From contig NZ_NJGV01000002.1 of NCBI RefSeq assembly GCF_002213425.1, forward strand, positions 186,001 through 250,000: a stretch of DNA of 64,000 bases, in the 5' to 3' direction. Position numbers and translations under genes: made by a program. The DNA is from Herbaspirillum aquaticum (GTDB taxonomy: Bacteria; Pseudomonadota; Gammaproteobacteria; Burkholderiales; Burkholderiaceae_D). A model generated the notes under the pieces. That model ran no database searches. It had not been told where the DNA came from and worked only from the letters and a program-made list of their open reading frames with translations. Below are positions 36,539 through 46,320 of this stretch, piece after piece (within the stretch, counting starts at the first letter, position 1; each line of letters opens with the position of its first letter).

Positions 36539-37096
36539 ATGAACAAGGCTTTTGTAAAAGAATCCGACGGTGCCGACGACGATGATGAAATCGCCTTGCC
36601 GGCCATTCCCGCCGGCAGCAAGAACTACATGACCCCGCAGGGGCATCAGCGCATCAAGGATGAGCTGCTGCACCTGATCGATGAAGAGCGTCCGGAAGTG
36701 GTGCGCGTGGTGTCCTGGGCCGCCTCCAACGGCGACCGTTCCGAAAACGGCGACTACCTCTACGGCAAGAAGCGCCTGCGCGAGATCGATCGCCGCATCC
36801 GCTTCCTCACCAAGCGGCTGGACAATGCCGAGGTGGTCGATCCTTCGGTGCATCACGGCAGCGACCAGATCTTCTTCGGCGCCACCGTCACTTACGAAAA
36901 TCAGCGCGGCGAAGCGCATACCGTCACCATCGTGGGCATCGATGAACTCGATCCCTTGAAGGGGCTGATCAGCTGGATCTCGCCGGTGGCGCGGGCGCTC
37001 ACAAAAGCCCGCGAGGGCGATGAAGTGGTACTGCAGACACCGTCGGGGGTAGAGCAGCTGACCATCCTGGAAGTGACGTATCCGGCGCCGCAGTAG
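36539..37096 (+). CDS. greB: Transcript cleavage factor GreB
   Basis: GreB rescues backtracked RNA polymerase by stimulating cleavage of the nascent RNA. The 185-residue protein has an acidic N-terminal tail (DGADDDDE), then the coiled-coil finger with the acidic tip (ASNGDRSENGDYLYGKKRLREIDRR) and the C-terminal FKBP-like domain (TVTIVGIDELDP and ISPVARALTKAREGDEV). NGDYLYGKKRLREID is the GreB rather than GreA form. The extra acidic tail makes it somewhat longer than E. coli GreB (158). It is divergent from the methylglyoxal-synthase-like gene. Confidence 0.95.
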   Translation: MNKAFVKESDGADDDDEIALPAIPAGSKNYMTPQGHQRIKDELLHLIDEERPEVVRVVSWAASNGDRSENGDYLYGKKRLREIDRRIRFLTKRLDNAEVVDPSVHHGSDQIFFGATVTYENQRGEAHTVTIVGIDELDPLKGLISWISPVARALTKAREGDEVVLQTPSGVEQLTILEVTYPAPQ

Positions 37097-37219
37097 CGCT
37101 TGTCCTTTTCCCTTGTTGACGGCGGCCCGGCGTGCAAATTGCATGCGGGCAGGCTGTCGCCGCGTGCGCCACTTGCGGCGCCCGGCACACCGAATTTCAA
37201 TCTTCCACGAGAACGTTTC

Positions 37220-38560
37220 ATGTCCATCGTTTTTGCCAGCCTGAATCATCCGCAGCGCGTCGTCCTGGCTGCCGAGGTGCATTCGCGCCCCTTCTTGCAG
37301 CTCACCCGCTCGGAAACCCTGACGCACCTGGCCGTCTACGTGCGCGAAGACGGCAACAGCGGCCGTCACGCCAGCGCCCAGCATGCCCTGCTGGACGAAT
37401 TGTGCGCGCACTTCGGCGTAGTCGCCCCAGGCGGCGAGGCCAAGCACTTCTATCATGACTTCGGCCGCTTCCGCCTGAAGTGGGAATGTCATACCGAGTT
37501 CGCCACCTACACCTTCGCCCAGGCGCATGAGGAAGAACTTGGTACGGACCAGGCCTTTGCCCGTGCGCCGCTGGCGCACATCCCGCAGCAATGGCTGCTG
37601 GGACTGAAGGGCAAGCTCATGGTGGCCGCGCATGTGGTGGTCGAGCCGGGGGCCGACGATACGGCTGCGACGGCGCGCCAGATGCAGCGCATCTTCGAAG
37701 GCAAGCTGATGAGTTCCAGCAAGGTCTTGCAAGGGGGCGAGATCTGGACCGATTTCCAGATCCAGTCCGATGGTTTCTCGCGCTTCGTGGTGCGCGATAT
37801 CGGACTGCGCGAATTGCAGGGCGGACGCCTGGCGCAGCGCATTCTTGAAATCGAGACCTATCGCATGATGGCGCTGCTGGGTTTGCCGCACGCGCAGCAG
37901 TCCGGCCCATTGCTCAACGAGATCGAAGGCGACCTCGCTGCGCTGACCGCCGCCATGGTGCAGTCCGAGCAATCCACCAGCGGCACCCCGGAGGAGATGG
38001 CCGAGGATGAACGCATCCTGCGCAAGATCACCGGGCTGGCGGCGCGCATCGAGAAGCTGTCGTTGGAGAACAGCTATCGCTTCTCGGCCTCGCAAGCCTA
38101 TTTCCGCCTGGTGCAGGCGCGTATCGAGGAATTGCGCGAGCAGCGCATCGAGGGAGTACCGACCATCGGCGAGTTCATGGAACGCCGCCTGGCGCCCGCC
38201 ATGAATACCTGCCAGGCCATCGCCCGCCGCCAGGAAGCGCTGGCCGAGCGCATCGCCCATACCAACGACCTGTTGCGTACCCGCATCGGCATCGTGCAGG
38301 AGCGCCAGAACCGCCAGATCCTGGAATCCATGAATACCCGAGCCGCCCAGCAGCTGAAGCTGCAGCAGGCGGTGGAGGGCTTGTCGGTGGCGGCGATCTC
38401 GTACTACGTCATCGGTTTGCTGGGTTATGCCGGCAAGGCGGCCAAGGCGGCCGGCCTGCCGATCAATCCGGACCTGGCCACCGGGCTGGTCGTGCCGGTG
38501 GTGGCGGCCTGCGTCTGGCTGGGCTTGCGCCGCATGCACAAGGACCTGGGAAACCATTGA
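37220..38560 (+). CDS. DUF3422 family protein, probably membrane-anchored
   Basis: This 446-residue protein matches the DUF3422 family: it opens with NHPQRVVLAAEVHSRPFLQL and has the VVRDIGLRELQGGRLAQRILEIETYRMMALLGLP region. A long helical stretch with coiled-coil character follows (about 270-395), and one or two C-terminal hydrophobic segments (about 400-440) probably anchor it in the inner membrane. No activity is known to me. ATG 37220 is used because SIVFASLNHP is the conserved start; the frame opens 120 bases upstream. It follows greB by 123 bases and may share its transcript. Confidence 0.85.
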   Translation: MSIVFASLNHPQRVVLAAEVHSRPFLQLTRSETLTHLAVYVREDGNSGRHASAQHALLDELCAHFGVVAPGGEAKHFYHDFGRFRLKWECHTEFATYTFAQAHEEELGTDQAFARAPLAHIPQQWLLGLKGKLMVAAHVVVEPGADDTAATARQMQRIFEGKLMSSSKVLQGGEIWTDFQIQSDGFSRFVVRDIGLRELQGGRLAQRILEIETYRMMALLGLPHAQQSGPLLNEIEGDLAALTAAMVQSEQSTSGTPEEMAEDERILRKITGLAARIEKLSLENSYRFSASQAYFRLVQARIEELREQRIEGVPTIGEFMERRLAPAMNTCQAIARRQEALAERIAHTNDLLRTRIGIVQERQNRQILESMNTRAAQQLKLQQAVEGLSVAAISYYVIGLLGYAGKAAKAAGLPINPDLATGLVVPVVAACVWLGLRRMHKDLGNH

Positions 38561-38575
38561 CGATGTTGCAAAGCG

Positions 38576-38609
38576 AACGGGGCGCACCGCCTTGGCGATG
38601 CGCCCCGTT
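38576..38609. terminator. Inverted repeat between converging genes
   Basis: An 11-bp perfect stem (AACGGGGCGCA with TGCGCCCCGTT) and a 12-base loop lie between the DUF3422 gene and the converging azoreductase gene. Neither side has a long T tract, so it is a probable but weak bidirectional terminator. Confidence 0.5.
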
Positions 38610-38632
38610 GCAGGGAGATGTTCAGGCGAGGA

Positions 38633-39241
38633 TCAGACCGCAGCGTTGATCTTGGCTTGCGCATCGGCCACGGCGGCCTTGGCGGCTTCTTCGCCCATGG
38701 ACACGCCTTCTGCGACCACCAGTTCCACATCGGTGATGCCGATGAAGCCCAGCGCGCTCTTGAGGTACTTGCCCTGGAAGTCCAGCGCTTCCATCGGGCC
38801 TTCGGAATACTTGCCGCCGCGCGAGAGGATGATGATGGCCTTCTTGCCGGTGACCAGGCCAACCGGGCCGGTCTCGGTGTACTTGAAGGTACGGCCGGCG
38901 CGGAAGACGTGATCGATCCAGGCCTTCAGGGTCGACGGCGGGGCGAAGTTGTACATCGGCACGCCGATGACGATGGTGTCGGCGGCCAGCAGTTCGTCCA
39001 CCAAGGCGTCGGATTGCTTGATGACTTCGGCTTGCTCGGCGCTGCGGGCATCGGCCGGGGTGAAATAGGCACCCAGCAGCGATTCGCTCAGGTGCGGCAG
39101 GGCATTGGCCGCCAGGTCACGGTGGATGATCTTGCCGCCGGGGTTCTTGGCTTGCCATTGCTGGGCGAAGGAAGCGGTCAGCTCACGGGAGATGGAACCG
39201 CCGCTGCGGGCGCTGGAATCGATGTGCAGGAGAGTGCTCAT
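38633..39241 (-). CDS. azoR: FMN-dependent NADH-azoreductase
   Basis: This flavodoxin-fold quinone/azo-reductase has 202 residues. The N-terminus (LLHIDSSARSGGSISREL) forms the FMN phosphate loop; PMYNFAPPSTLKAWIDHV and SRGGKYSEGP are conserved FMN-binding segments. It reduces azo dyes and quinones with NADH in two-electron steps. It is divergent from a LysR regulator with a 143-base spacer, the usual arrangement for a regulator responding to quinones or aromatic compounds. Confidence 0.93.
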   Translation of the reverse strand: MSTLLHIDSSARSGGSISRELTASFAQQWQAKNPGGKIIHRDLAANALPHLSESLLGAYFTPADARSAEQAEVIKQSDALVDELLAADTIVIGVPMYNFAPPSTLKAWIDHVFRAGRTFKYTETGPVGLVTGKKAIIILSRGGKYSEGPMEALDFQGKYLKSALGFIGITDVELVVAEGVSMGEEAAKAAVADAQAKINAAV

Positions 39242-39384
39242 GGTGTGTCCTTTCGTTGTTCGGTGGGCAAGGCCTTCGGTGAACGCCTTTGCATTGGGGT
39301 CAACGATACCCAGTTTTCATTTCTTCCAATAGATGCGAGAATCGCATTTCACTGATCCATTTTTGGTGGGAATCGATTATCGCC

Positions 39385-40353
39385 ATGCTAGACCTCAACG
39401 ACATCTGGCTCTTCGTCCACGTAGTGCGGGCCGGCAGTTTCGCCGCCGCCGGGCGCAAGCTGTCCATGCCGCCCAACACCATCAGCCGCCGCCTGCAGGC
39501 GCTGGAGGCGGCCATGGGGGTGCGGCTGCTGCAACGCTCCACGCGCCAGCTCAACATGACGGCGGCAGGGCGGGAGTTCTTCGAGCGCTGCGCGCCGGGC
39601 CTGGAAGACATCGAACACGCCAGTGCCAGCCTCACCGAAAGCCAGGGCGAGCCCTCCGGCAGCCTGCGCGTGGCCGCGCCGGTGGACTTCTTCGACAATT
39701 TCTCCATCGAGTGGATGCATGAGTTCATGCATCTCTATCCCAAGGTGCAGCTGGAGTTCGTGCTCAACGACGGACGCGCCGACCTGATCGCCGAGGGCAT
39801 CGACCTGGCTTTCCGTGGCGGGGTGCTGCCCGACTCCAGCCTGGTGGCGAGGAAGCTGGTGCAGAGCCATATGGCCCTCATCGCCAGTCCGCGCTACCTG
39901 GAGCGGGAAGGCACGCCCCAGGCCCTGGCCGACCTGGTGGGCCATGCCTGCCTGGCCACTTCGCAGGCGCCCCAGCATACGGTGTGGAAGCTGGAAGGGC
40001 CGCATGGTCCGGAAAACGTGCGGGTGGTACCGCGCCTGTGCATCAACACCGCACAAGGGCAGCTGCGTGCGGCGCGGGCAGGATTGGGCATTGCGCTGCT
40101 GCCGACCATGCTGGCCTCCGAAGACCTGCGCAATGGCAGCCTGGTCAATATCCTGCCGGACTACCAGCGCGACACCATGGGCTTCTATGCCGTCTACGTG
40201 CACCGGCGCCAATTGCCCAGCGCGGTCAGTGCGCTCATCGAATTCTTCGCCGACAAACTGGAGCGCGGCATTGCCGACAAAGGCGCGCAGGCTTGCCAGG
40301 AGCAACTGGAACGCGAGAGTGCTGCGCTTTCCCTTCCGCCGAAAGCGGCCTGA
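39385..40353 (+). CDS. LysR-type regulator divergent from azoR
   Basis: This 322-residue regulator has an N-terminal HTH (WLFVHVVRAGSFAAAGRKLSMPPNTISRRLQALE) and an effector domain from about residue 90. It is of the CrgA/DsdC-like large group (GRADLIAEGIDLAFRGG and LGIALLPTMLA). The frame is open 96 bases upstream, but MLDLNDIWLF is the typical start. It most likely controls azoR, from the divergent arrangement. Confidence 0.88.
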   Translation: MLDLNDIWLFVHVVRAGSFAAAGRKLSMPPNTISRRLQALEAAMGVRLLQRSTRQLNMTAAGREFFERCAPGLEDIEHASASLTESQGEPSGSLRVAAPVDFFDNFSIEWMHEFMHLYPKVQLEFVLNDGRADLIAEGIDLAFRGGVLPDSSLVARKLVQSHMALIASPRYLEREGTPQALADLVGHACLATSQAPQHTVWKLEGPHGPENVRVVPRLCINTAQGQLRAARAGLGIALLPTMLASEDLRNGSLVNILPDYQRDTMGFYAVYVHRRQLPSAVSALIEFFADKLERGIADKGAQACQEQLERESAALSLPPKAA

Positions 40354-40360
40354 GCGCAGC

Positions 40361-41590
40361 TCAGAATTCCACGGCCTGCTCGCCCAGGGCGTAGCGGCGG
40401 CAATGTTCCAGATAGGCGCGCTCATGGTTGGCCACCAGGTCGACCACGCTGCGCCATAACCAGGACGGCACTTCCAGCGTCTTCGAGCGTTGCCGCGCCA
40501 GTTCGGTGTGCCACGCGCGGCAGGTCGCTTCGTCCATCTGGCGGGCATGCGCCTGGCCTACTACGCGGGCCAGGTAGCGGGCCGCCCGCAGGGCTTCTTC
40601 CTGGCTGACGTGATCGATTTCCAGTTTCAGGTCCTGCGGCAGCAGTTCGCGGACGAAGACGGGACGCTCCAACAAGCGTGTGGCCAGCATGCGTGAACCC
40701 AGGTGCGGCGCCAGGTGGCGGGCCCCCGTGACAACCCGCTCGGCATTGTCGCGCGGCATGCCGGCATCGCGGTAGCGGGGTGCAGCGGCGGTGACGGCTT
40801 CCTTGATATCGAAGAGACACAAGTCGCTGCTTTCGCTGGCCTGTTTGTTCACATCCAGCAGCACGGCAAAGCGCAGCAGGCCCAGGGAGCTGCATCCCTT
40901 CATCCAATAAGCGGTATCGAGCATCTTGATCGCGGCGTCGTCTTCGCGATGCCGCAAGGAGGCGGTCAGCAGTGCCCGCGCCGGAGCTGACTCCACCAGC
41001 GCGGTGATCTCTTTTCTTTCCTGCCGCGAGGCCGACCAGAAGCGCTTGCCCAGCGGGATATGCACGGTCTTGCCTTGCATGCGTTCATGCGCCAGTTCCT
41101 TCCAGGTGCGGCGATGGGCGGTCTTCAGGGCCACGCGTACGGACTGCGGTTTCTTGCCCAGGCGCAGGTCGTCGCCGGGCCGGAAGGCAGATTCATATCC
41201 CTCCACCAGCACTTCCATCATCTTGGCCGTGATCACGCCTGGCAGGTCCGAACTGCGCGCGGCCATGGCCAGCGACAGCGCCAGGCGGATCAGGTCGTGT
41301 GAGGGGTTGCCGATGACGGTCTGGTCAAAGTCACGAATCTGGATGTCGATCTTGCCCTCGGCATTGGCCACCGGACCCAGGTTGCCGATGTGGCAGTCAC
41401 CGCATATCCAAATGGCCGGGCCTTCGGGCAGGCTGCTGGCCCGGGTCTCGTTGAGCCAGTTGTAGAAGCGCAGGGTGCTGCCGCGCACGTAAGCGTGGGC
41501 GGAGCGGGCCATTTTGAGGTTCTGGGCGGTTTTCAGGATGTCCTGGCGTGCGGAGGGACGAGGCGTCCTCGTGAGCAGTTTTTTTGGCAT
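40361..41590 (-). CDS. DUF2252 family protein
   Basis: This 409-residue protein is of the DUF2252 (COG4320) family. Its core has a kinase-like look: WICGDCHIGNLGPV (similar to the catalytic HxDxxxxN of aminoglycoside phosphotransferases) followed by IRDFDQTVIGNPSHDLIRLA (metal-binding DFD and a following helix). No substrate is known. It converges with the LysR gene (7 bases apart) and its own upstream side is AT-rich (near 41590-41615), where a promoter could lie. No operon partner. Confidence 0.85.
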   Translation of the reverse strand: MPKKLLTRTPRPSARQDILKTAQNLKMARSAHAYVRGSTLRFYNWLNETRASSLPEGPAIWICGDCHIGNLGPVANAEGKIDIQIRDFDQTVIGNPSHDLIRLALSLAMAARSSDLPGVITAKMMEVLVEGYESAFRPGDDLRLGKKPQSVRVALKTAHRRTWKELAHERMQGKTVHIPLGKRFWSASRQERKEITALVESAPARALLTASLRHREDDAAIKMLDTAYWMKGCSSLGLLRFAVLLDVNKQASESSDLCLFDIKEAVTAAAPRYRDAGMPRDNAERVVTGARHLAPHLGSRMLATRLLERPVFVRELLPQDLKLEIDHVSQEEALRAARYLARVVGQAHARQMDEATCRAWHTELARQRSKTLEVPSWLWRSVVDLVANHERAYLEHCRRYALGEQAVEF

Positions 41591-41745
41591 GGCGATTTAT
41601 ATTATTTATATGAATTTCTTCTGCGGGCGGATGAGGCCCAAGGTCGAGTTTCCTCGCCTCTTCGCCGATTGCCTATCAGAGAAGCGAGACTTGCCTTGTC
41701 AGACTCCCGGCCATGGCCTGCTCGCAAGAGGGCTCCCGGAAAAGA

Positions 41746-41771
41746 CAAACGCCCGCATCAGCGGGCGTTTG
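41746..41771 (-). terminator. Rho-independent terminator of spoT
   Basis: An 11-bp perfect stem (CAAACGCCCGC with GCGGGCGTTTG) and a four-base loop, followed on the minus strand by a TCTTTT tail, lie 19 bases beyond the spoT stop. Confidence 0.8.
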
Positions 41772-41790
41772 CAGAGGGAGCAGGGCAGGA

Positions 41791-44052
41791 TCAGCCGCGT
41801 TCGCGCAGGATACGTGCGACGCTGTCGATCTTGCGGATGCCGCGCATCAGGCGCGCCAGGTGCACGCGATCCTCGACCTGGATGGTGAAGCGCAGATACT
41901 TCATGGACGCATTGCCGCCTTCGTCATCCATGGCCACCGAGACGATGTTGGCATCGGACTCGCCGATCTCGGCCGCGATGCGCGCCAGCGTGCCGCGCTC
42001 GTTGTGGATCAGGATGGTGATGCGGCAATCGAAGCGGCGATTGAGGTCGTGGCCCCAGACCAGGTCGATCCAGCGGTCCGGTTCCTTCTCGTGCAGGCGC
42101 TTGGCGGTTTCGCATTCCTGGGTATGCACGATCAGGGTCTGGTCCGGCTTGAGATAGCCGGTCAGGCGGTCGCCCGGGATCGGCATGCAGCAGGACGACA
42201 ATTGCGCCGACGCCCCTTCGCTGCCGGTGATGACCACCGGGTCCGGCTTGTTGGGCAGCATGTGGCCTTCCGGATCCAGCTGCGGCACGCTTGCGCCGGT
42301 ATCCATCATGGTCATGATGTGGCGTGCCACCAGCGGCGCCATGCGGGTACCGATGCCGATCTCGGCATACAGGTCGTCCATGGTCTTGGCGCTGGATTCG
42401 TTGAGCAGGCGCTCGACGATATGGGAAGGAAGTTCAGGCTCGATACCCAGCGTATGAAGAGCGTTGCCCAACAAGCGGCGTCCGACGGCTTGCGACTCGA
42501 CCTTGTTGGCCGTGCGCAGGCGGTGCCGGATGGCCGAACGGGCCTTGCCGGTGCGCACATAGCCCAGCCAGTTGGGGCTGGGGCGCGAGGTCGGCGAGGT
42601 GATGATCTCGACGATGTCACCGTTGTGCAGCTCCGAGCGCAGCGCAGCCGGTTCGTGGTTGATGATGGCCGAGGTGGTCTGGTCGCCGATGTCGGTGTGG
42701 ATGCTGTAGGCGAAATCGAGCGCCGTGGCGCCACGGGGCAGGGCGATGATCTTCGATTTGGGCGTGAAGACGTAGACCGAATCGGGGAACAGGTCGACCT
42801 TGACGTGCTCCAGGAACTCGGCCGAATCGCCGGTCTGCTTCTGGATGTCCAAGAGCGACTGCAGCCAGGCATGGGTGCGTTGCTGCAGGTCGGTGAGGCT
42901 GCCTTCGTCGTCCTTGTAAAGCCAGTGGGCGGCCACGCCGGACTCGGCCACGCGGTGCATGTCGGTGGTGCGGATCTGGAACTCGACCGGCGTGCCGTAG
43001 GGGCCGATCAGGGTGGTGTGCAGCGACTGGTAGCCATTCAGCTTGGGAATGGCGATGTAATCCTTGAACTTGCCCGGCATCGGCTTGAACAGCGAGTGCA
43101 GGGTGCCCAGCGCCACGTAGCAATTGGCGAAGCTGTCCACGACCACGCGGAAGCCGTACACATCGAGCACCTGCGAGAAGCTCAGGTGCTTGTTGCGCAT
43201 CTTGCGGTAGATGCCGTAGAGGGTCTTTTCGCGGCCATCGACCTGGGCCGGGATACCGGCGGCGATCAGGGTGCTGGTGACCGATTCCATGATCTTGGTC
43301 ACCACTTCGCGGCGGTTGCCGCGCGCGGCCTTGACGGCCTTGAGCAGGGTACGGTGGCGCAGCGGATGCAGGTGCGCGAAGGACAGCTCCTGCAGCTCGC
43401 GGTAGATGTTGTTGAGGCCCAGGCGGTGCGCGATGGGCACGTAGACTTCCATGGTCTCGCGCGAGATGCGGCGTTTCTTCTCGGGCGGCATGGAGCCCAG
43501 CGTGCGCATGTTGTGCAGGCGGTCGGCCAGCTTGACCAGGATCACCCGCACATCGCGGGCCATGGCCAGGAGCATCTTGCGGAAGTTTTCCGCCTGCGCC
43601 TCGACCTGGCTCTGGAATTCGATCTTGTCCAGTTTGGACAGGCCATCCACCAGCGAGGCCACGGAGGCGCCGAAGCGCTCGATCAGCTCTTCCTTCTTGA
43701 CGCCCTGGTCTTCCATGACGTCATGCAGGAAGGCCGCCATCATGGCCTGGGCGTCGAGCTTCCATTCGGCGCAGATCTCGGCCACTGCCAGCGGATGCGA
43801 GATGTAGGGCTCGCCGGACTTGCGCATCTGGCCCAGGTGCATCTCGTCGGCGAAGCGATAGGCTTCCTTGACCTTCTTCAGTTCGGAAGGGGTCAGGTAC
43901 TCTTCGAGCTTGGGGATCAGATGCGCGAAAGTCGCCACGCCGCTGTGGGCGGCAGGGGCGACTTCGAGGGGAGTTGCGGTGCGGCCGGAACCGGCGGCAC
44001 GTTTGGAGCTAGCAGCAGCTGATAAGGTGGAGTCGGTAGTGGTGAGGCTCAT
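41791..44052 (-). CDS. spoT: Bifunctional (p)ppGpp synthase/hydrolase SpoT
   Basis: This stringent-response enzyme has 753 residues. Order of domains: N-terminal HD hydrolase (YISHPLAVAEI and AAFLHDVMED, the catalytic HD at about residues 100-101), synthetase (GREKTLYGIYRKM, VYGFRVVVDSF), TGS (VFTPKSKIIALPRGATALDFAYSIH), helical/zinc-finger-like region (SSCCMPIPGD), and C-terminal ACT (from about 680). The intact HD site and the gmk-rpoZ neighbours point to SpoT rather than RelA. The first 40 residues are a Ser/Ala-rich extension. Last gene of the yicC-gmk-rpoZ-spoT operon, 35 bases after rpoZ. Confidence 0.95.
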   Translation of the reverse strand: MSLTTTDSTLSAAASSKRAAGSGRTATPLEVAPAAHSGVATFAHLIPKLEEYLTPSELKKVKEAYRFADEMHLGQMRKSGEPYISHPLAVAEICAEWKLDAQAMMAAFLHDVMEDQGVKKEELIERFGASVASLVDGLSKLDKIEFQSQVEAQAENFRKMLLAMARDVRVILVKLADRLHNMRTLGSMPPEKKRRISRETMEVYVPIAHRLGLNNIYRELQELSFAHLHPLRHRTLLKAVKAARGNRREVVTKIMESVTSTLIAAGIPAQVDGREKTLYGIYRKMRNKHLSFSQVLDVYGFRVVVDSFANCYVALGTLHSLFKPMPGKFKDYIAIPKLNGYQSLHTTLIGPYGTPVEFQIRTTDMHRVAESGVAAHWLYKDDEGSLTDLQQRTHAWLQSLLDIQKQTGDSAEFLEHVKVDLFPDSVYVFTPKSKIIALPRGATALDFAYSIHTDIGDQTTSAIINHEPAALRSELHNGDIVEIITSPTSRPSPNWLGYVRTGKARSAIRHRLRTANKVESQAVGRRLLGNALHTLGIEPELPSHIVERLLNESSAKTMDDLYAEIGIGTRMAPLVARHIMTMMDTGASVPQLDPEGHMLPNKPDPVVITGSEGASAQLSSCCMPIPGDRLTGYLKPDQTLIVHTQECETAKRLHEKEPDRWIDLVWGHDLNRRFDCRITILIHNERGTLARIAAEIGESDANIVSVAMDDEGGNASMKYLRFTIQVEDRVHLARLMRGIRKIDSVARILRERG

Positions 44053-44087
44053 ACTTGTCCGTTATCAGCTTCATGGACGGACCAGGA

Positions 44088-44291
44088 TCAGGCCGGAACC
44101 TTCTTGAGCATCTCGATACCGACTTTGCCAGCGGCGATTTCGCGCAGGGCGGTCACGGTCGGCTTGTCCTTGGCTTCCACCTTCGGGGTGTGGCCTTGCA
44201 GCAGCTGGCGGGCACGGTAGGTGGCCGACAGGGTCAACTGGAAGCGGTTGGGGATCTGCTTGAGGCAATCTTCGATGGTAATGCGGGCCAT
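44088..44291 (-). CDS. rpoZ: RNA polymerase omega subunit
   Basis: This 67-residue subunit aids beta-prime folding and, with it, forms a ppGpp site. [19 protein letters not shown] is the invariant start, and RARQLLQG and [16 protein letters not shown] follow. It lies between gmk and spoT, the classical order, and is somewhat shorter than E. coli omega (91). Confidence 0.96.
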   Translation of the reverse strand: MARITIEDCLKQIPNRFQLTLSATYRARQLLQGHTPKVEAKDKPTVTALREIAAGKVGIEMLKKVPA

Positions 44292-44366
44292 GTGATACTC
44301 CTGAATGACGGTCTTGCTTGTGGATTGATGGGTCCGGCGCCGGGTTGCTGGTCTGGCTTGTGCAGT

Positions 44367-45005
44367 TTAGCTCGCGTGGATGCCCAGCTGGGTGAAGAGG
44401 TAGGCATTGCGGGCGGCTTGCTGCGGGAAGCGGCAGCGGGCGGCCTGGACGATTGCCGTCAGTTCGGACAAAGCGACGGCAAACTCTTGATTAATAATAA
44501 CATATTCGAACTCCGGCGAGTGAGCGATTTCGCCGCCAGCGGCCAGGATGCGGCGGGTGATGACGTGCGGCTCGTCCTGTCCGCGCTTCTTCAGGCGCTC
44601 TTCCAGTGCGGCGATCGAGGGCGGCAGGATGAAGATCCCGATCGCATTGGTAAATTGTTTCTTTACCTGCTGGGCGCCTTGCCAGTCGATCTCCAGCAGC
44701 ACGTCGGTGCCGTTGGCGATCTGGTCGGCAATCATCAGGCGCGACGTACCGTAGTAGTTGCCATGCACTTCGGCCCATTCCAGGAATTCGCCTTCCGCCT
44801 GGCGCTTCAGGAAATCTTCCACGTCAGTGAAATAATATTCACGGCCATGTTCTTCGCCCGGACGCGGTGCGCGGGTGGTGTAGGAGATGGAGAGCTTGAT
44901 GGCCGGCTCCTGCTTGAGCAGGGCGTTGACCAGGGTCGATTTGCCGGCGCCGGACGGGGCGACCACCATGAAGAGGCTACCGGAAGTGGGTTTTTGGACG
45001 GGCAT
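44367..45005 (-). CDS. gmk: Guanylate kinase
   Basis: Gmk phosphorylates GMP to GDP with ATP. The 212-residue protein has the P-loop [15 protein letters not shown], the GMP-binding [19 protein letters not shown] and [13 protein letters not shown], and a [12 protein letters not shown] segment. Length is normal. Second gene of the yicC-gmk-rpoZ-spoT operon; coupling GDP supply and ppGpp metabolism in one operon is common in proteobacteria. Confidence 0.97.
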   Translation of the reverse strand: MPVQKPTSGSLFMVVAPSGAGKSTLVNALLKQEPAIKLSISYTTRAPRPGEEHGREYYFTDVEDFLKRQAEGEFLEWAEVHGNYYGTSRLMIADQIANGTDVLLEIDWQGAQQVKKQFTNAIGIFILPPSIAALEERLKKRGQDEPHVITRRILAAGGEIAHSPEFEYVIINQEFAVALSELTAIVQAARCRFPQQAARNAYLFTQLGIHAS

Positions 45006-45088
45006 GGGGTCCTCGCTGAAAAATGTCTTATTACTATTTAACTATTTAACCGATCAATATCGGTCGGAATGGGGCCGTGCGGCCGGCG

Positions 45089-46003
45089 TCATTCCAGATT
45101 CTGCACCTGCTCGCGCATCTGGTCGATCAGCAGCTTCAGCTCCATGGAGGCATCGGCCAGTTCCTTGACGGCGGCCTTGGAGCCCACGGTGTTGGCTTCG
45201 CGGTTCAGTTCCTGCATCATGAAATCGAGGCGCTTGCCGACCTGGCCGCCCTTTTTGAGGATGTGGCGGGTTTCGCCCAGGTGGGCCGACAGGCGCGCCA
45301 GCTCTTCGGCGATGTCGATGCGGATGCCATAGAGGGTCACTTCCTGGCGGATGCGCTCCAGCGATTCCTCGCGGGTGGCTACCGGTGCTGCGCCATTCTG
45401 CGTCTGCAGGGCCAGGCCCAGGGCTTCGGTCATGCGTTCGGTCGCCTTCTGCTGGAATTGCTCGACCAGTTGCGGCACCAGCGGGGTGATGCGGGCCACG
45501 ATAGCTTCCATCGCATCCACCCGGGCCAGGATCACGGCCTGCAGGGCCGCGCCTTCACGGGCGCGCGATTCGACGAAGGCGTCCAGGGTCTGCTGCAGGG
45601 TGGCCAGGATGTCGGCCTGCAGGGTGTCCTGGCTGATCTCGGCCTCTTCCATCACGCCGGGCCAGCGCAGCAGTTCATTGATCGACAGCGGTGCGGCGTC
45701 GGGGAATTGCGCGCGCAGCTGGTCTTGCAGGCTGGCCAGCTGGGCTACCAGGGTGTGGTTCAGGGCCTGGCTGTTGCCGCTGGCGACCTTGCGGCCGAAG
45801 GACAGGCGGCATTCCACCTTGCCGCGCACCAGGCGGCCCATGATGGCTTCGCGCAGCATCGGTTCGACTGCACGCAGGTCATCGTTGATGCGGAACTGCA
45901 GGTCGAGGAAGCGCGAATTGACGCTCTTCATTTCCAGGGTGACCGTGCCGGCAGTGGTTTCACGGGTGGTGACGGCGTAGCCGGTCATGCTGTAGATGGT
46001 CAA
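45089..46003 (-). CDS. yicC: YicC family endoribonuclease
   Basis: This 304-residue protein matches YicC: the start TIYSMTGYAVTTRE, then EMKSVNSRFLDLQFRI and REAIMGRLVRGKVEC, and C-terminal GKRLDFMMQELNREANTVGSKA, all hallmark segments. Family members are now known as endoribonucleases. The frame runs further upstream, but the start is a TTG at 46003 (with GGAG 8 bases before), because E. coli YicC begins MIYSMTGYA and no ATG fits that position. An ATG five codons inside is a less likely start. First gene of the operon with gmk, rpoZ and spoT. Confidence 0.9.
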   Translation of the reverse strand: MTIYSMTGYAVTTRETTAGTVTLEMKSVNSRFLDLQFRINDDLRAVEPMLREAIMGRLVRGKVECRLSFGRKVASGNSQALNHTLVAQLASLQDQLRAQFPDAAPLSINELLRWPGVMEEAEISQDTLQADILATLQQTLDAFVESRAREGAALQAVILARVDAMEAIVARITPLVPQLVEQFQQKATERMTEALGLALQTQNGAAPVATREESLERIRQEVTLYGIRIDIAEELARLSAHLGETRHILKKGGQVGKRLDFMMQELNREANTVGSKAAVKELADASMELKLLIDQMREQVQNLE

Positions 46004-46320
46004 GGTCGGGACTCCATAAAGCGGGCGGGCGGCGCAGCAGGGCGCGCCGGCGAAAAAGGGTTGCGGGCGGGGTGGGCAGGTTGGCCAGGCGAGACAAATG
46101 GCCGATGCCGCGACGGCGGGCATCGTGTTCCTTTACAATGCCGGACTTGAACGTTCCGGCACCGCCTTGTGCGGCCTGCCCGGGTGCCACCCGGTCGGAG
46201 CCCGCATTTTAATGAAGTTTCGCGGCGCCGCGCTATCAAAAACATCAAACGGGCGGTTTTGGGTGCCGATTGGCCACCCGCCATCCGTCCAGCTTCGCCC
46301 AGACCAAGACAAGGATCACC
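46004..46320. other. Divergent promoter region between yicC and rph
   Basis: These 317 bases must hold promoters for both directions. A TACAAT at 46134-46139 could serve rph, but no good -35 is in place. I see no gene or structured RNA. Confidence 0.4.
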
